Shown here: positions 52,578 through 63,095 of the stretch, one piece after another
Layout of the letters: each line of letters begins with the position of its first letter
Position numbering within the stretch: position 1 is the first letter of the stretch
NCBI GenBank assembly: GCA_964473555.1
Contig: CAYYPL010000009.1
Span: forward strand, 34,369-98,368
DNA from: UBA11400 sp964473555
GTDB lineage: Bacteria > Bacteroidota > Rhodothermia > Balneolales > HLUCCA01
DNA length: 64,000 bases
Direction of reading: 5' to 3'
Position numbers and translations under genes: made by a program
The notes under the pieces: model-generated
What the model saw: only the letters and a program-made list of their open reading frames with translations
Told to the model about the DNA's origin: nothing
The model's database searches: none

Positions 52578-55500
52578 TCACTCGAGGTCAGCCAGATCCG
52601 TAAAGGTATCGTCATTGGAATCTTGTCCAAGTGCTTCAAACACACGGCTTGCTGCTTCCACATCATCCATCTCTGATTTAGAACCAACGATGTAACTTTG
52701 ATATTTACGCAGACCGGTACCGGCAGGTACTTTGTGTCCAACAACCACGTTCTCTTTAAGCCCGAGTAACAAATCAGCTTTCGCTTCAATGGAAGCCTGG
52801 GTGAGTACTTTGGTTGTTTCCTGGAAGGAAGCCGCCGACAACCAGCTGTCTGTTGACAGGGCAGCACGGGTTATTCCTAAAAGTATCGGTTTGGAGATGG
52901 CGGGTTCAGCTTCCCGAACAACCATTTCTTTTTGACCCTCTTTGGATAATCGCGAATTGATATCGCGAACATCACGACGCTCGATCACAGTCAGGAATTC
53001 AAGTCCACTATCCCCAGGATCATCCACAACAAATTTACCGATTAAGGTATCATTGACACGGTTGACTTCGAAACGATCGATCTTGTCACCCTCCAGGAAC
53101 ATCGTGTCTCCTGGATCTGTGATTTCAACTTTTTGCATCATGGTTCGCACGATGATTTCAATGTGCTTATCATTAATCTTCACACCCTGAAGACGATACA
53201 CCTCCTGAATCTCATTCACCAGGTACGACTGCACCGCAAACGGACCCAAAATATTCAAGATATCCTGAGCCAGTATCTGTCCATCGGATAGTTGTTCACC
53301 CGCTTTGACATAATCATTTTCCTGAACCAGGATATGTTTAGACAAAGGAATGAGGTATGTTTTCTTCTCAGATCCGTCTTTGGAGGTAACCTCGATTTCC
53401 TGAGAACCACGCTTACGTGATCCCATTTTGACAGTTCCCTCGATTTCTGAAACTACAGCAGGGTCACTTGGTGGACGAGCTTCAAAAAGCTCAGTGATCC
53501 TTGGCAGACCCGCAGTGATATCTTTTGACTTGGATCCCGAAGTTCTAGGAATCTTCGCGAAGGTTTGTCCAGCCTGTACAATATCTCCAGCGTCGACAAT
53601 GACGTGTGCACCTACTGGCAACGGAGTTTCACGACGACGTCCAGCTTCACCGCTTACAATGATAGTTGGTACCATTGCACGATCTTTGGAGTCAATAATC
53701 ACTTTCTCTTTGTGTCCGGTCTGTGAGTCCGTTTCATCCGTGTAGGTAGCACCATCCACGATATCTTTGTACTCGATCGTACCATTCATTTCAGAGATGA
53801 TCAGCGCATTGTAGGGATCCCACTTACACAGAGGAACTCCTTTTGGCACTAAATCGCCTTCTTCAACCAATAATTCGGATCCGTAGGGAATGTTGTAATT
53901 GATGAGAACTTTACCGGTTTCATCCTGGATCTTGATTTCACCCACACGGCTGAGAACCACTTTGTGCTCTTCTTCTCCGTCGTCATAATCTACATAACGA
54001 AGGTTTTCGAACACAATTTTACCAGCAAACTTGGACTTGTGCATCGACTCGGACTCGAGACGTGAAGCTGTTCCCCCAACGTGGAAGGTTCGAAGTGTAA
54101 GCTGTGTACCTGGTTCACCAATAGACTGCGCTGCGATGACACCTACAGCCTCACCTACCTGAACCATCTTGCCACGAGACAGATCCCGTCCGTAACATTT
54201 CGCACATACTCCACGAGGAGATTCACAAGTTAATGTAGAACGTATTTCTACTTCCTCGATGGATGTCTCAGAAATCTTTTTAGCCGTAACTTCAGAAATA
54301 AGCTCATTGGATGCAGCCAAAAGTTCATCAGTCAAGGGATCATACACATCATGCATGGAAACCCTACCGAGTATTCGATCTTCGAGACTTTCAACGATAT
54401 CTTCGTTGTCTTTAAGTGCACGAATTTTAATACCACGAAGTGTACCGCAATCGTCCTCAGAGATAATCACATCCTGAGATACATCAACCAAACGACGGGT
54501 CAAATAACCTGCATCCGCTGTTTTCAGAGCGGTATCAGCAAGTCCTTTACGTGCACCGTGAGTGGAGATAAAGTACTCAAGTACCGTCAGGCCTTCTCGG
54601 AAACTGGAAAGAATAGGCGTTTCGATTACTTCACTGCCTGATGATTCCAAAGAGCTTTTTTGTGGTTTGGCCATCAGACCACGCATCCCACCAAGCTGTC
54701 TGATCTGTTCTTTAGAACCACGGGCACCAGAATCGGCCATCATGAATACCGGATTGAATCCGTCGCGATCCTTTGTCAGGGCCTGGAACAACGTTTCTGA
54801 AACACGGTTTGTCGTACTGGTCCATTTGTCAACAACCTGGTTATATCGCTCGTTATCTGTAATGAAACCGTTCTCGTACCGCTCCTGTATCAGTTTGACT
54901 TCTTCCTGAGCTTTGTTAATGAGTTCATGTTTTTCATTCGGGATCACGATGTCTTCCAAAGAGAACGACAATCCACCACCAGTTGCGGTATTGAATCCAA
55001 GTTGTTTCATATCATCCAGGAACTTCGCAGCTGCAACTGTTCCACATGTGTTGAACACCTCATTGATCAAAGAACGGAGCTCTTTTTTACCAAACGTCTG
55101 ATTTTTGAATCCAATCTCAGCAGGAAGAATCTGGTTGAACATAACCCGCCCGGTCGTAGTCTTGATCAAATCCGTAACTGATTCACCTTGTACTACTCTA
55201 CCGACACGTACATCGATCTTGTCGTGCATTTTGATTGCACCCTGATCGTAAGCAATAATCACTTCTTCTGCGCTGTAAAATTTCTTATCTCTGGACGGAG
55301 CAGAAGCTGCCATTTTCGTCAAATAGTAAATTCCCAAGACCATGTCCTGTGATGGAACCGTGATTGGACCACCGTTTGCAGGGTTCATGATGTTATGTGA
55401 ACCTAACATCAACACAGAAGCTTCCAGGATTGCATCATTGCTCAATGGTAAGTGGACCGCCATCTGGTCACCGTCAAAGTCAGCGTTGAACGCGGTACAA

Positions 55501-56897
55501 GACAGGGGGTGCAAACGAATCGCTTTATCTTCAAGCAATACCGGCTGATACGCCTGAATACCAAGTCTGTGTAGGGTCGGAGCACGGTTCAGTAGTACTG
55601 GATGTCCGTCAATCACGTTTTCGAGTACATCCCAAACGACCTCATCGCGGCGATCAACAACTTTCTTGGCACTTTTTACCGTCTTGACATACCCACGTTC
55701 GATCAATCGACGTATAATAAACGGTTTGTAGAGCTCCACAGCCATTTCTTTAGGCAGACCACATTCGTGCATTTTGAGTTCTGGTCCAACCACGATTACC
55801 GAACGTCCCGAATAATCAACCCGCTTACCCAACAGGTTCTGACGGAAACGGCCGTTTTTACCTTTGAGCATGTCACTCAATGACTTGAGTGGACGATTGT
55901 TACTACGAACAGCGTTGGTTTTACGTGAGTTATCGAATAGCGAATCAACCGCTTCCTGAAGCATACGCTTCTCGTTACGCAGAATCACATCCGGAGCTTT
56001 AATGTCAAGGAGACGTTTCAGACGGTTATTGCGGATGATAACCCTTCGATATAAATCGTTAAGGTCAGAAGTCGCAAAACGACCACCTTCCAAGGGAACC
56101 AAAGGACGTAGCTCAGGTGGAATAACCGGGATCACACGTAATACCATCCATTCTGGTCGGTTCTCCATGGCTTTATTCGCAGCACGGAAGGATTCCAAAA
56201 CTTGTAAACGCTTCAGATATTTCTTCTTGCGCATCATGGATGATTCGTTTCGAACAGCATCGCGGTACTTTTTGGCATCTTTGTTCAAGTCAATGCTCAT
56301 GAGCAAAGATTCGATAGCATCGGCGCCCATTTTTACCACAAACTTGTCCGGATCGTCCTCATCAAGTTCTCGATGTTCATCAGGTAATTGATACATGATG
56401 TCGTGGTACTCTTCTTCAGTGAGCATATCACCCATTTTGTACCCAAGATCACGAGCTATACCCGGATTGATGATCACAAAGTTTTCGTAATAAACTATCT
56501 TTTCAAGATTTTTAGAAGAGAGACCTAACAGGTAGGCTATTTTGTTAGGAAGTGACTTGAAATACCAGATGTGAACTACTGGCACACACAGGGAAATATG
56601 TCCCATGCGCTCGCGTCGAACAGCTTTTCTGGTTACTTCAACACCACAACGGTCACAAATAATGCCTTTGTAACGTATTCTCTTATACTTTCCACAATGA
56701 CATTCCCAGTCTTTGACTGGACCAAAGATTTTCTCGCAGAACAATCCATCTTTTTCTGGTTTGAACGTACGATAGTTGATCGTCTCTGGATTCAGGACTT
56801 CGCCACGTGAACGTGACAGGATAGTTTCCGCAGAAGCCAGTGAGATTCTGATATGATTAAAATCTTTGGATACGGTATCGCTTTTTGGAAACGGCAA
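52578..56897 (-). CDS. rpoC: RNA polymerase subunit beta'
   Basis: The catalytic subunit, 1439 residues. The N-terminal zinc ribbon CHCGKYKRIRYKGIICDRCG is present, the active-site Mg-binding loop is NADFDGDQMAVH, and the second zinc site is CESPRGVCAKCYGRD. The bridge-helix and trigger-loop region includes GARGSKEQIRQLGGMRGLMAKP. The C-terminus is acidic. Length and features match Bacteroidota RpoC. It follows rpoB by 62 nt and ends the ribosomal protein/polymerase block. Confidence 0.99.
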   Translation of the reverse strand: MPFPKSDTVSKDFNHIRISLASAETILSRSRGEVLNPETINYRTFKPEKDGLFCEKIFGPVKDWECHCGKYKRIRYKGIICDRCGVEVTRKAVRRERMGHISLCVPVVHIWYFKSLPNKIAYLLGLSSKNLEKIVYYENFVIINPGIARDLGYKMGDMLTEEEYHDIMYQLPDEHRELDEDDPDKFVVKMGADAIESLLMSIDLNKDAKKYRDAVRNESSMMRKKKYLKRLQVLESFRAANKAMENRPEWMVLRVIPVIPPELRPLVPLEGGRFATSDLNDLYRRVIIRNNRLKRLLDIKAPDVILRNEKRMLQEAVDSLFDNSRKTNAVRSNNRPLKSLSDMLKGKNGRFRQNLLGKRVDYSGRSVIVVGPELKMHECGLPKEMAVELYKPFIIRRLIERGYVKTVKSAKKVVDRRDEVVWDVLENVIDGHPVLLNRAPTLHRLGIQAYQPVLLEDKAIRLHPLSCTAFNADFDGDQMAVHLPLSNDAILEASVLMLGSHNIMNPANGGPITVPSQDMVLGIYYLTKMAASAPSRDKKFYSAEEVIIAYDQGAIKMHDKIDVRVGRVVQGESVTDLIKTTTGRVMFNQILPAEIGFKNQTFGKKELRSLINEVFNTCGTVAAAKFLDDMKQLGFNTATGGGLSFSLEDIVIPNEKHELINKAQEEVKLIQERYENGFITDNERYNQVVDKWTSTTNRVSETLFQALTKDRDGFNPVFMMADSGARGSKEQIRQLGGMRGLMAKPQKSSLESSGSEVIETPILSSFREGLTVLEYFISTHGARKGLADTALKTADAGYLTRRLVDVSQDVIISEDDCGTLRGIKIRALKDNEDIVESLEDRILGRVSMHDVYDPLTDELLAASNELISEVTAKKISETSIEEVEIRSTLTCESPRGVCAKCYGRDLSRGKMVQVGEAVGVIAAQSIGEPGTQLTLRTFHVGGTASRLESESMHKSKFAGKIVFENLRYVDYDDGEEEHKVVLSRVGEIKIQDETGKVLINYNIPYGSELLVEEGDLVPKGVPLCKWDPYNALIISEMNGTIEYKDIVDGATYTDETDSQTGHKEKVIIDSKDRAMVPTIIVSGEAGRRRETPLPVGAHVIVDAGDIVQAGQTFAKIPRTSGSKSKDITAGLPRITELFEARPPSDPAVVSEIEGTVKMGSRKRGSQEIEVTSKDGSEKKTYLIPLSKHILVQENDYVKAGEQLSDGQILAQDILNILGPFAVQSYLVNEIQEVYRLQGVKINDKHIEIIVRTMMQKVEITDPGDTMFLEGDKIDRFEVNRVNDTLIGKFVVDDPGDSGLEFLTVIERRDVRDINSRLSKEGQKEMVVREAEPAISKPILLGITRAALSTDSWLSAASFQETTKVLTQASIEAKADLLLGLKENVVVGHKVPAGTGLRKYQSYIVGSKSEMDDVEAASRVFEALGQDSNDDTFTDLADLE

Positions 56898-56959
56898 GGA
56901 TGTACCTCCGTAAAATTAGCTTTTGTTGGATATATGTTTCAATGCAGGCATATTGGCCA

Positions 56960-59900
56960 TTATTCAATGTTAACTTCCAGGCCTAAACCTTGAAGCTCGC
57001 GTAACAATACATTGAACGATTCAGGTGTTCCACCTTCCGGTAGATTTTCACCTTTAACAATGGCTTCATATACCTTCGAGCGACCTTTTACATCGTCGCT
57101 CTTAACAGTGAGCATTTCCTTAAGAATGCTGGCTGCACCGTAGGCATAAAGGGCCCAAACCTCCATCTCCCCGAGTCGCTGTCCACCAAACTGAGCTTTT
57201 CCACCCAGTGGTTGCTGCGTAATCAGTGAGTATGGTCCGATAGAACGTGCATGCATTTTATCCTGAACAAGGTGATTCAGTTTTAACATGTAAATGTATC
57301 CTACGGTAGTCTTCTGAGCGAATCGCTCACCAGATCTTCCATCATACAAATAGGTTCTGCCATCTTTGGGAAGTCCGGCTTTTTCCAGCCAGTACTGAAC
57401 ATCGTTGTAACTCGCACCGTCAAAGATTGGTGTTGCAAAGTTAACTCCGAGTTTTTTACCAGCCCAACCCAAAATGGTCTCATAAATCTGACCAAGGTTC
57501 ATACGAGATGGTACACCCAATGGATTAAGTACAATGTCGACTGGTGTTCCGTCTTCCAGGAATGGCATGTCCTCAACAGGTACAATCTTGGCTACGACAC
57601 CTTTGTTACCGTGTCGACCGGCCATCTTGTCTCCCACCTGAAGTTTACGTTTCTTGGCGACGTACACTTTTGCTTTTTGAACGATTCCCGGTGGAAGCTC
57701 GTCTCCTACCTGCACCATGTATTTCTGGCGCTTGAGTTCTGTTTCGTGATCACGACGGACATTACGGTAGTTTTCAAACAACTTCACGATGAGCTTGTTG
57801 ATGCTTTCATCCTGGCACCATTGCTGATTAACCCGGAGATCCATCGGATCAAGTTCTTCGAACGTTTGCTTGCGATATTTCTCACTCTTAGGGATCACTT
57901 CAAGTCCGGAACGATTGATGATACCCGGCGAAGTTTTATCCTTGAGCAGCTTGTACATTCTTTCAGCCCAGCTTGCATTCAGACGCATGATCAATCGATC
58001 AAAATCTTCCTGAATTTTCTCGACCATGTCTTTTTCTTCCTTGCGGGAGAACTGCTCGTCTCGCTTACGACTGAACAGACGTGTTTCAATAACCACACCC
58101 GAAACTCCAGGAGGAGTTTTCAATGAAGCATCTTTCACATCGCCAGCTTTGTCACCAAAGATTGCACGAAGAAGTTTTTCTTCCGGAGTTGGATCGGTTT
58201 CACCTTTTGGAGTGATCTTTCCTACGATGATATCGCCAGGCTTGATTTTAGCACCGACTCGGATAATACCGTTCTCATCAAGGTTACGGGTGGCTTCTTC
58301 ACTTACGTTTGGAATCTCACGTGTCAGTTCTTCTTCACCACGTTTGGTATCACGAACTTGTTGTTCGAATTCCTGGATGTGGATAGATGTGTAAATGTCT
58401 TCAGAGACTACTCGCTCAGAAATCACAATTGCATCCTCAAAGTTGTATCCACGCCATGGCATGAATGCAACAAGCAAGTTTCGTCCCAAGGCAAGTTCGC
58501 CCATATTGGTAGCGCAACCGTCCGCAATTGGAGTACCGAGTGACACACGATCCCCAATTTTAACGATTGGAGTCTGATTGGAGGTAGTATCCTGATTTGT
58601 TCTCTCGAACTTGCGGAGGGTATAAGAAACAACTCCTTCGTCGAAGTATGCAAGCGCTTCGAGTTCATCACGGTCATAACGTACCCGGATCTCACTTGAA
58701 CTTACATAAACAACCTCTCCATCGCCTTCGGCAACCACCAACGCACGGGAATCACGGGCAGCACGATACTCCATTCCAGTTCCAACTACTGGTCGTTCCG
58801 GACGAAGTAATGGTACACCCTGACGTTGCATGTTAGAGCCCATCAAGGCACGGTTGGCATCATCGTGCTCAATAAATGGAATCAATGCAGCCGCAACAGA
58901 GGTAATCTGGTTTGTGCTTACGTCCATAAATTCAATTTGCTCCGGACGTGCAAGACCTACGTTACTGTCACGGAAACGCGAGAAAATGAACTCGTTTTGG
59001 AATTTTGAGTTGTCTGTAAGTACAGCGTTTGCCTGAGCAATAATCGTTTCGTCCTCTTGCTCTGCCGCCAGATACTCGACTTTCTCAGTAACAACACCTT
59101 TTTCGACCTTGCGGTAAGGAGTTTCGATAAATCCGAAATCGTTAACTTTGGCGTGAACGCAAAGTGATGAAATCAATCCGATGTTCGGACCTTCCGGGGT
59201 CTCAATAGGACAAAGTCGTCCGTAGTGCGTGTAGTGAACGTCTCGTACCTCAAAACCGGCTCGCTCACGGGTCAGACCACCTGGACCTAACGCAGACATA
59301 CGACGTTTGTGCGTCAATTCTGCCAATGGATTGGTTTGATCCATGAACTGTGAAAGCTGGTTGGTACCAAAGAATGTGTTAATGACACTTGAAATGGTAC
59401 GGGCATTCACAAGATCCTGAGGAGTAAACTGCTCAGCATCTCTGGAGTTCATTCGCTCACGAATGGTACGAGCCATACGGGCAAGTCCCAGACCAAATTG
59501 CTGACCTAACTGCTCACCAACGGTACGGACACGACGATTACTCAGGTGATCAATATCATCTACCTGAGACTTCATGTTCTTCAGACGAATCAATTCCTTG
59601 AGTATCGCAACAATGTCACTGTGTGTAAGGACAGTCGTCTCGAGAGACTCTTCCAGGTGTAGTCGCTTGTTCAGACGGTAACGTCCTACTTCACCCAGAT
59701 CATATCGTTTATCACTGAAGAACAAACGATCCAATACTGCTCGGGCAGTTTCAAGATCTGGCATCTCGCCGGTACGAATCTGACGATATACTTCAGCTAG
59801 AGCAGTCTCCTGATTATAGGTAGTATCCTTGCGAAGTGTATTCAGTATTACAGAACGATCTGCATCTTCTGATGAGATTTTCAGAATATGAATACTAGAA

Positions 59901-60784
59901 ATTCCAGCATTCTTGAGTACATCGAAGTTATCTTCAGTTAACTCGTGATCACGCTCGAAAAGAGGGGTACGTTTAACAGCTTCTTTAACTTCACCGGTGT
60001 CTTCGTCTGTAATCTCTTCAACAACTTCAGTGACGATCGGAGTAGCTAAACGCTTACCTATGACATCAGCATAAGCTTTTTTTGTCTTGATAGACACTTC
60101 GTCAGACAAATCGAACATGGTAAGAATGTCGAAATCGGAAGCGAAGCCTAGTGCCCGGAGGAGTGTAGTTACCGGTAACTTTTTCTTACGGTCAATGTAC
60201 GCCCAAAGTACATCACGGATGTCTGTTGTGAACTCGATCCATGATCCTTTAAACGGTATGATACGAGCGGAGTACAAGTGTGTACCGTTCGGGTGCAACG
60301 ACTGTCCGAAAAACACTCCTGGTGAACGGTGTAACTGACTTACAATCACACGTTCTGCACCATTAATAATGAAAGTACCACTACCGGTCATCCATGGTAA
60401 ATCGCCAAGAAATACTTCTTGTTCGATGGTTTCACTGGCTTCGTCAGTCTGATCAACAGCTGATAACCGAAGCTTGGCTTTAAGTGGTACAGAAAAAGTT
60501 AGTCCACGCTCCTGACATTCTTTGATGGTGTAGCGGGGTGTATCAACAGTGTAATAGAGAAATTCAAGTATATTTTGTTCTCTTGTATCCTGGATTGGGA
60601 AGTGCTCCAGAAAGATAGCCTGGAGACCTTCTTCTGCTCGTTCTTCGGGTTGTATGTTCCACTGAGTGAAGCGTCGAAATGATTCGAGCTGTACATCAAG
60701 GAAATCCGGATAATCAATTACATGTTTTGTTCGAGCAAACGATACACGATTTGTAAACGGAAGAGTCTGATATGTTTTAGACAA
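56960..60784 (-). CDS. rpoB: RNA polymerase subunit beta
   Basis: The second large polymerase subunit, 1274 residues. The rifampicin-binding region is intact: FFGTNQLSQFMDQTNPLAELTHKRRMSALGPGGL, with the usual residues at the common resistance positions, so a sensitive form is expected. GRHGNKGVVAKIVPVEDMPFL and GGKAQFGGQRLGEMEVWALYAYGAA are further hallmarks. The start is MSKTYQTLPFTNRVSFARTK. A long stem lies upstream, between rplL and rpoB. Confidence 0.99.
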   Translation of the reverse strand: MSKTYQTLPFTNRVSFARTKHVIDYPDFLDVQLESFRRFTQWNIQPEERAEEGLQAIFLEHFPIQDTREQNILEFLYYTVDTPRYTIKECQERGLTFSVPLKAKLRLSAVDQTDEASETIEQEVFLGDLPWMTGSGTFIINGAERVIVSQLHRSPGVFFGQSLHPNGTHLYSARIIPFKGSWIEFTTDIRDVLWAYIDRKKKLPVTTLLRALGFASDFDILTMFDLSDEVSIKTKKAYADVIGKRLATPIVTEVVEEITDEDTGEVKEAVKRTPLFERDHELTEDNFDVLKNAGISSIHILKISSEDADRSVILNTLRKDTTYNQETALAEVYRQIRTGEMPDLETARAVLDRLFFSDKRYDLGEVGRYRLNKRLHLEESLETTVLTHSDIVAILKELIRLKNMKSQVDDIDHLSNRRVRTVGEQLGQQFGLGLARMARTIRERMNSRDAEQFTPQDLVNARTISSVINTFFGTNQLSQFMDQTNPLAELTHKRRMSALGPGGLTRERAGFEVRDVHYTHYGRLCPIETPEGPNIGLISSLCVHAKVNDFGFIETPYRKVEKGVVTEKVEYLAAEQEDETIIAQANAVLTDNSKFQNEFIFSRFRDSNVGLARPEQIEFMDVSTNQITSVAAALIPFIEHDDANRALMGSNMQRQGVPLLRPERPVVGTGMEYRAARDSRALVVAEGDGEVVYVSSSEIRVRYDRDELEALAYFDEGVVSYTLRKFERTNQDTTSNQTPIVKIGDRVSLGTPIADGCATNMGELALGRNLLVAFMPWRGYNFEDAIVISERVVSEDIYTSIHIQEFEQQVRDTKRGEEELTREIPNVSEEATRNLDENGIIRVGAKIKPGDIIVGKITPKGETDPTPEEKLLRAIFGDKAGDVKDASLKTPPGVSGVVIETRLFSRKRDEQFSRKEEKDMVEKIQEDFDRLIMRLNASWAERMYKLLKDKTSPGIINRSGLEVIPKSEKYRKQTFEELDPMDLRVNQQWCQDESINKLIVKLFENYRNVRRDHETELKRQKYMVQVGDELPPGIVQKAKVYVAKKRKLQVGDKMAGRHGNKGVVAKIVPVEDMPFLEDGTPVDIVLNPLGVPSRMNLGQIYETILGWAGKKLGVNFATPIFDGASYNDVQYWLEKAGLPKDGRTYLYDGRSGERFAQKTTVGYIYMLKLNHLVQDKMHARSIGPYSLITQQPLGGKAQFGGQRLGEMEVWALYAYGAASILKEMLTVKSDDVKGRSKVYEAIVKGENLPEGGTPESFNVLLRELQGLGLEVNIE

Positions 60785-60865
60785 GGAAACCTCGCTATTA
60801 AGTTAGGAATTGCTCAAAACGAAGAGATGTATAGTTTTTTAGCTTGGCTATACTACAAGCAGAAA

Positions 60866-60912
60866 TAGACGACAATAGCCAATCCCGTCTCCGGCATTGG
60901 CTAAGTCGTCTA
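60866..60912 (-). promoter_or_regulatory. Strong rplL-rpoB intergenic hairpin
   Basis: TAGACGAC pairs with GTCGTCTA, and TAGCCAAT with ATTGGCTA, around a 12-nt loop with a small offset. No T run follows. The position matches attenuation or RNase III processing sites known between rplL and rpoB in other bacteria. Confidence 0.7.
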
Positions 60913-60930
60913 TGAAAGCCGTAAACTGAT

Positions 60931-61311
60931 TTACTTCAGTTCTACTGTAGCACCAGCTTCAGTCAGCTTAGCCTTGATAGCTTCTGCTTCCGCTTTGTCA
61001 ACACCTTCTTTGATGTTACTTGGTGCTCCGTCAACAAGATCTTTGGCTTCTTTGAGTCCAAGACCTGTAAGTCCGCGTACTTCCTTGATTACCGCGATTT
61101 TGTTAGAGCCAGAATCTTTAAGAACTACAGTGAACTCAGTTTGCTCTTCAGCAGCCTCACCGGCGTCAGCACCTGCAACAGGAGCAGCTACCGCCACAGC
61201 AGCTGCTGCAGGCTTAATTCCATACTCGTTTTCAAGAATGCTAGCCAGTTCGTTAGCTTCTTTGATGGTTAAATTAACCAGTGTTTCTGCAATTTGTTTT
61301 ACGTCAGCCAT
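60931..61311 (-). CDS. rplL: Ribosomal protein bL12 (L7/L12)
   Basis: This 126-residue protein is the ribosomal stalk protein that contacts translation factors. It has the dimerisation N-terminus, an Ala/Gly-rich hinge (AAAVAVAAPVAGADAGEAAEE), and the globular C-terminal domain with FTVVLKDSGSNKIAVIKEVRGLTGLGLKEAKDLVDGAP. It follows rplJ by 38 nt; a 146-nt gap with a hairpin separates it from rpoB. Confidence 0.98.
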   Translation of the reverse strand: MADVKQIAETLVNLTIKEANELASILENEYGIKPAAAAVAVAAPVAGADAGEAAEEQTEFTVVLKDSGSNKIAVIKEVRGLTGLGLKEAKDLVDGAPSNIKEGVDKAEAEAIKAKLTEAGATVELK

Positions 61312-61349
61312 TTTATTTTGTCTCCAATTTAGATGTTATAATCTCTTAT

Positions 61350-61871
61350 TTAATGTTCTTTTTCAGCGATGGTTTTGATAGCACCGACTAAAGTAGATCC
61401 TTGTGCCTGCAAAGCGCCAACAACGTTTGCCATAGGCGACATCAACAGTCCGATGATATCACCAATAACCTCGTCCTTCGTCTTCATAGTCGACAGCAAT
61501 TCAAGTTGTGTGCTGCCAAACAACGATTTCTCAATAATAGCAGCCTTGAACTGTGGTTTATCACCTTTTTTCAGGAAGTCTTTTAAGACTTTTGCCGGAC
61601 GGGCAGAGTCGCCGGTCATGAAAGCAAAAGCGGTTTGTTCTTCAAGATGTGGGAATACCGCGTCATAACCCCCGATGGATTCCATCGCTTTTTGTACGAG
61701 TTTGTTTTTAAAAACCCGATAGGTCACGCCGCTTTTTCTGAATTCTTTTCGCAAGGCACTGATCTCAGCTACAGACATCCCTTTATAGTTTGTCAGGTAA
61801 ACTGCTTCGTTGTTGTTGAGTATCTCAACCAACTCGTCAATGACTGCTTGTTTTTGTTCTTTAGTTGCCAT
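61350..61871 (-). CDS. rplJ: Ribosomal protein uL10
   Basis: This 173-residue stalk base protein anchors bL12 dimers to the ribosome. It starts MATKEQKQAVIDELVEIL and carries NYKGMSVAEISALRKEFRKSGVTYRVFKNKLVQKAM. The C-terminal helix binds bL12. Only 33 nt separate it from rplA, so the long L10 leader that regulates this operon in E. coli is absent. Confidence 0.97.
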   Translation of the reverse strand: MATKEQKQAVIDELVEILNNNEAVYLTNYKGMSVAEISALRKEFRKSGVTYRVFKNKLVQKAMESIGGYDAVFPHLEEQTAFAFMTGDSARPAKVLKDFLKKGDKPQFKAAIIEKSLFGSTQLELLSTMKTKDEVIGDIIGLLMSPMANVVGALQAQGSTLVGAIKTIAEKEH

Positions 61872-61904
61872 TTCTATTGTGCTTTAATCCTTTTACCTGT
61901 TGTA

Positions 61905-62597
61905 TTACTGTAATCCTACACGGGTTACAGGAATACTCGGTCCCATCGTTGAGCTTAGAAATACACTTTTAATGTACGTTCCTTTTGCGCTGGATGGTTT
62001 GAGCTTGATTACTGTTTGAATGAACGCTTCAGCGTTTTCTTTGATCTTATCGGCATCAAAACTTACTTTACCCACAGATGAATGAAGAATTCCATATTTG
62101 TCAACACGGAAATCTATCTTACCCGCTTTAACTTCATTAATTGCGTTGGCCACATCCATGGTTACTGTGCCACTTTTGGGATTTGGCATAAGTCCACGTG
62201 GACCCAAAACTCTACCAAGTTTTCCAAGTTTACCCATCACATCAGGTGTGGCAATAATCACGTCGACATCTGTCCAGCCGCCTTCAATTTTTTCCAGATA
62301 ATCATCCAGACCAACATGATCTGCACCTGCATCACGCGCTTCCTGTTGTTTTGCTGGATTAACGAGTGCCAGTACGCGTACAGATTTACCTATTCCGTGA
62401 GGTAGTGATACTGTGCCACGAACCATCTGATCAGCATGACGTGGGTCAACTCCCAAACGAATGTCGACATCAACAGACGAATCGAATTTTGTTACTGATG
62501 TTTTCTTTACCAGTTCAGATGCATCTGCAAGTGTATACTCAACACCTGGTTCGATGAGTTTGACTACGTCGTTATATTTTTTACCGTGCTTAGCCAT
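61905..62597 (-). CDS. rplA: Ribosomal protein uL1
   Basis: This 230-residue 50S protein of the L1 stalk also represses its own operon in many bacteria. Features include LGVDPRHADQMVRGTVSLPHGIGK, DVIIATPDVMGKLGKLGRVLGPRGLMPNPKSGTVT and a C-terminal KSVFLSSTMGPSIPV. It follows rplK by 25 nt. Confidence 0.98.
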   Translation of the reverse strand: MAKHGKKYNDVVKLIEPGVEYTLADASELVKKTSVTKFDSSVDVDIRLGVDPRHADQMVRGTVSLPHGIGKSVRVLALVNPAKQQEARDAGADHVGLDDYLEKIEGGWTDVDVIIATPDVMGKLGKLGRVLGPRGLMPNPKSGTVTMDVANAINEVKAGKIDFRVDKYGILHSSVGKVSFDADKIKENAEAFIQTVIKLKPSSAKGTYIKSVFLSSTMGPSIPVTRVGLQ

Positions 62598-62622
62598 GGC
62601 TTTTTTTCAATTAGGGAAATAC

Positions 62623-63054
62623 TTATTTACTTCTATCTACACGCAGACCCATGCTTCGTGCTGTTCCGGCAATCATTTCAGCCCCAGCCAATTCGTCATA
62701 AGCATTCAAATCTGGAAGTTTTTCTTTAGCAATCTCAAGGCATTGTGTCCAGGTAACGGAACCAACTTTGTTACGGTTAGGCTCGCCCGATCCCGACTTG
62801 ATGTTCGCTACTTTTTTCAAAAGGATTGGCGCCGGAGGTGTTTTAGTGATAAACGTGAATGATTTATCCGTGTAAACCGTGATCTCAACCGGAGTAACCG
62901 TACCCGTTTTGTCCTGCGTTTTGGCGTTGAACGCCTTGCAGAACTCCATGATGTTCACTCCAGCTTGTCCAAGTGCAGGACCTACCGGGGGAGCTGGATT
63001 CGCCTGACCGGCAACAATCTGCAGCTTGATAATTTTTTGGACTTTCTTTGCCAT
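62623..63054 (-). CDS. rplK: Ribosomal protein uL11
   Basis: This 143-residue 50S protein forms the GTPase-associated centre and is needed for stringent-response signalling. It starts MAKKVQKIIKLQIVAGQANPAPPVGPALGQAGVNIMEFCKAFN, with the Pro-rich hinge of the family. The C-terminal rRNA-binding domain contains ELAGAEMIAGTARSMGLRV. It lies 41 nt after nusG. Confidence 0.98.
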   Translation of the reverse strand: MAKKVQKIIKLQIVAGQANPAPPVGPALGQAGVNIMEFCKAFNAKTQDKTGTVTPVEITVYTDKSFTFITKTPPAPILLKKVANIKSGSGEPNRNKVGSVTWTQCLEIAKEKLPDLNAYDELAGAEMIAGTARSMGLRVDRSK

Positions 63055-63095
63055 TTTTTTCTTACTTGTATGTTATCTAAACGATGCTGGTACTG

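Noticed and set aside
61872..61904. L10 autoregulatory leader before rplJ
   Set aside because: Only 33 nt separate rplA and rplJ, too short for the known leader structure.
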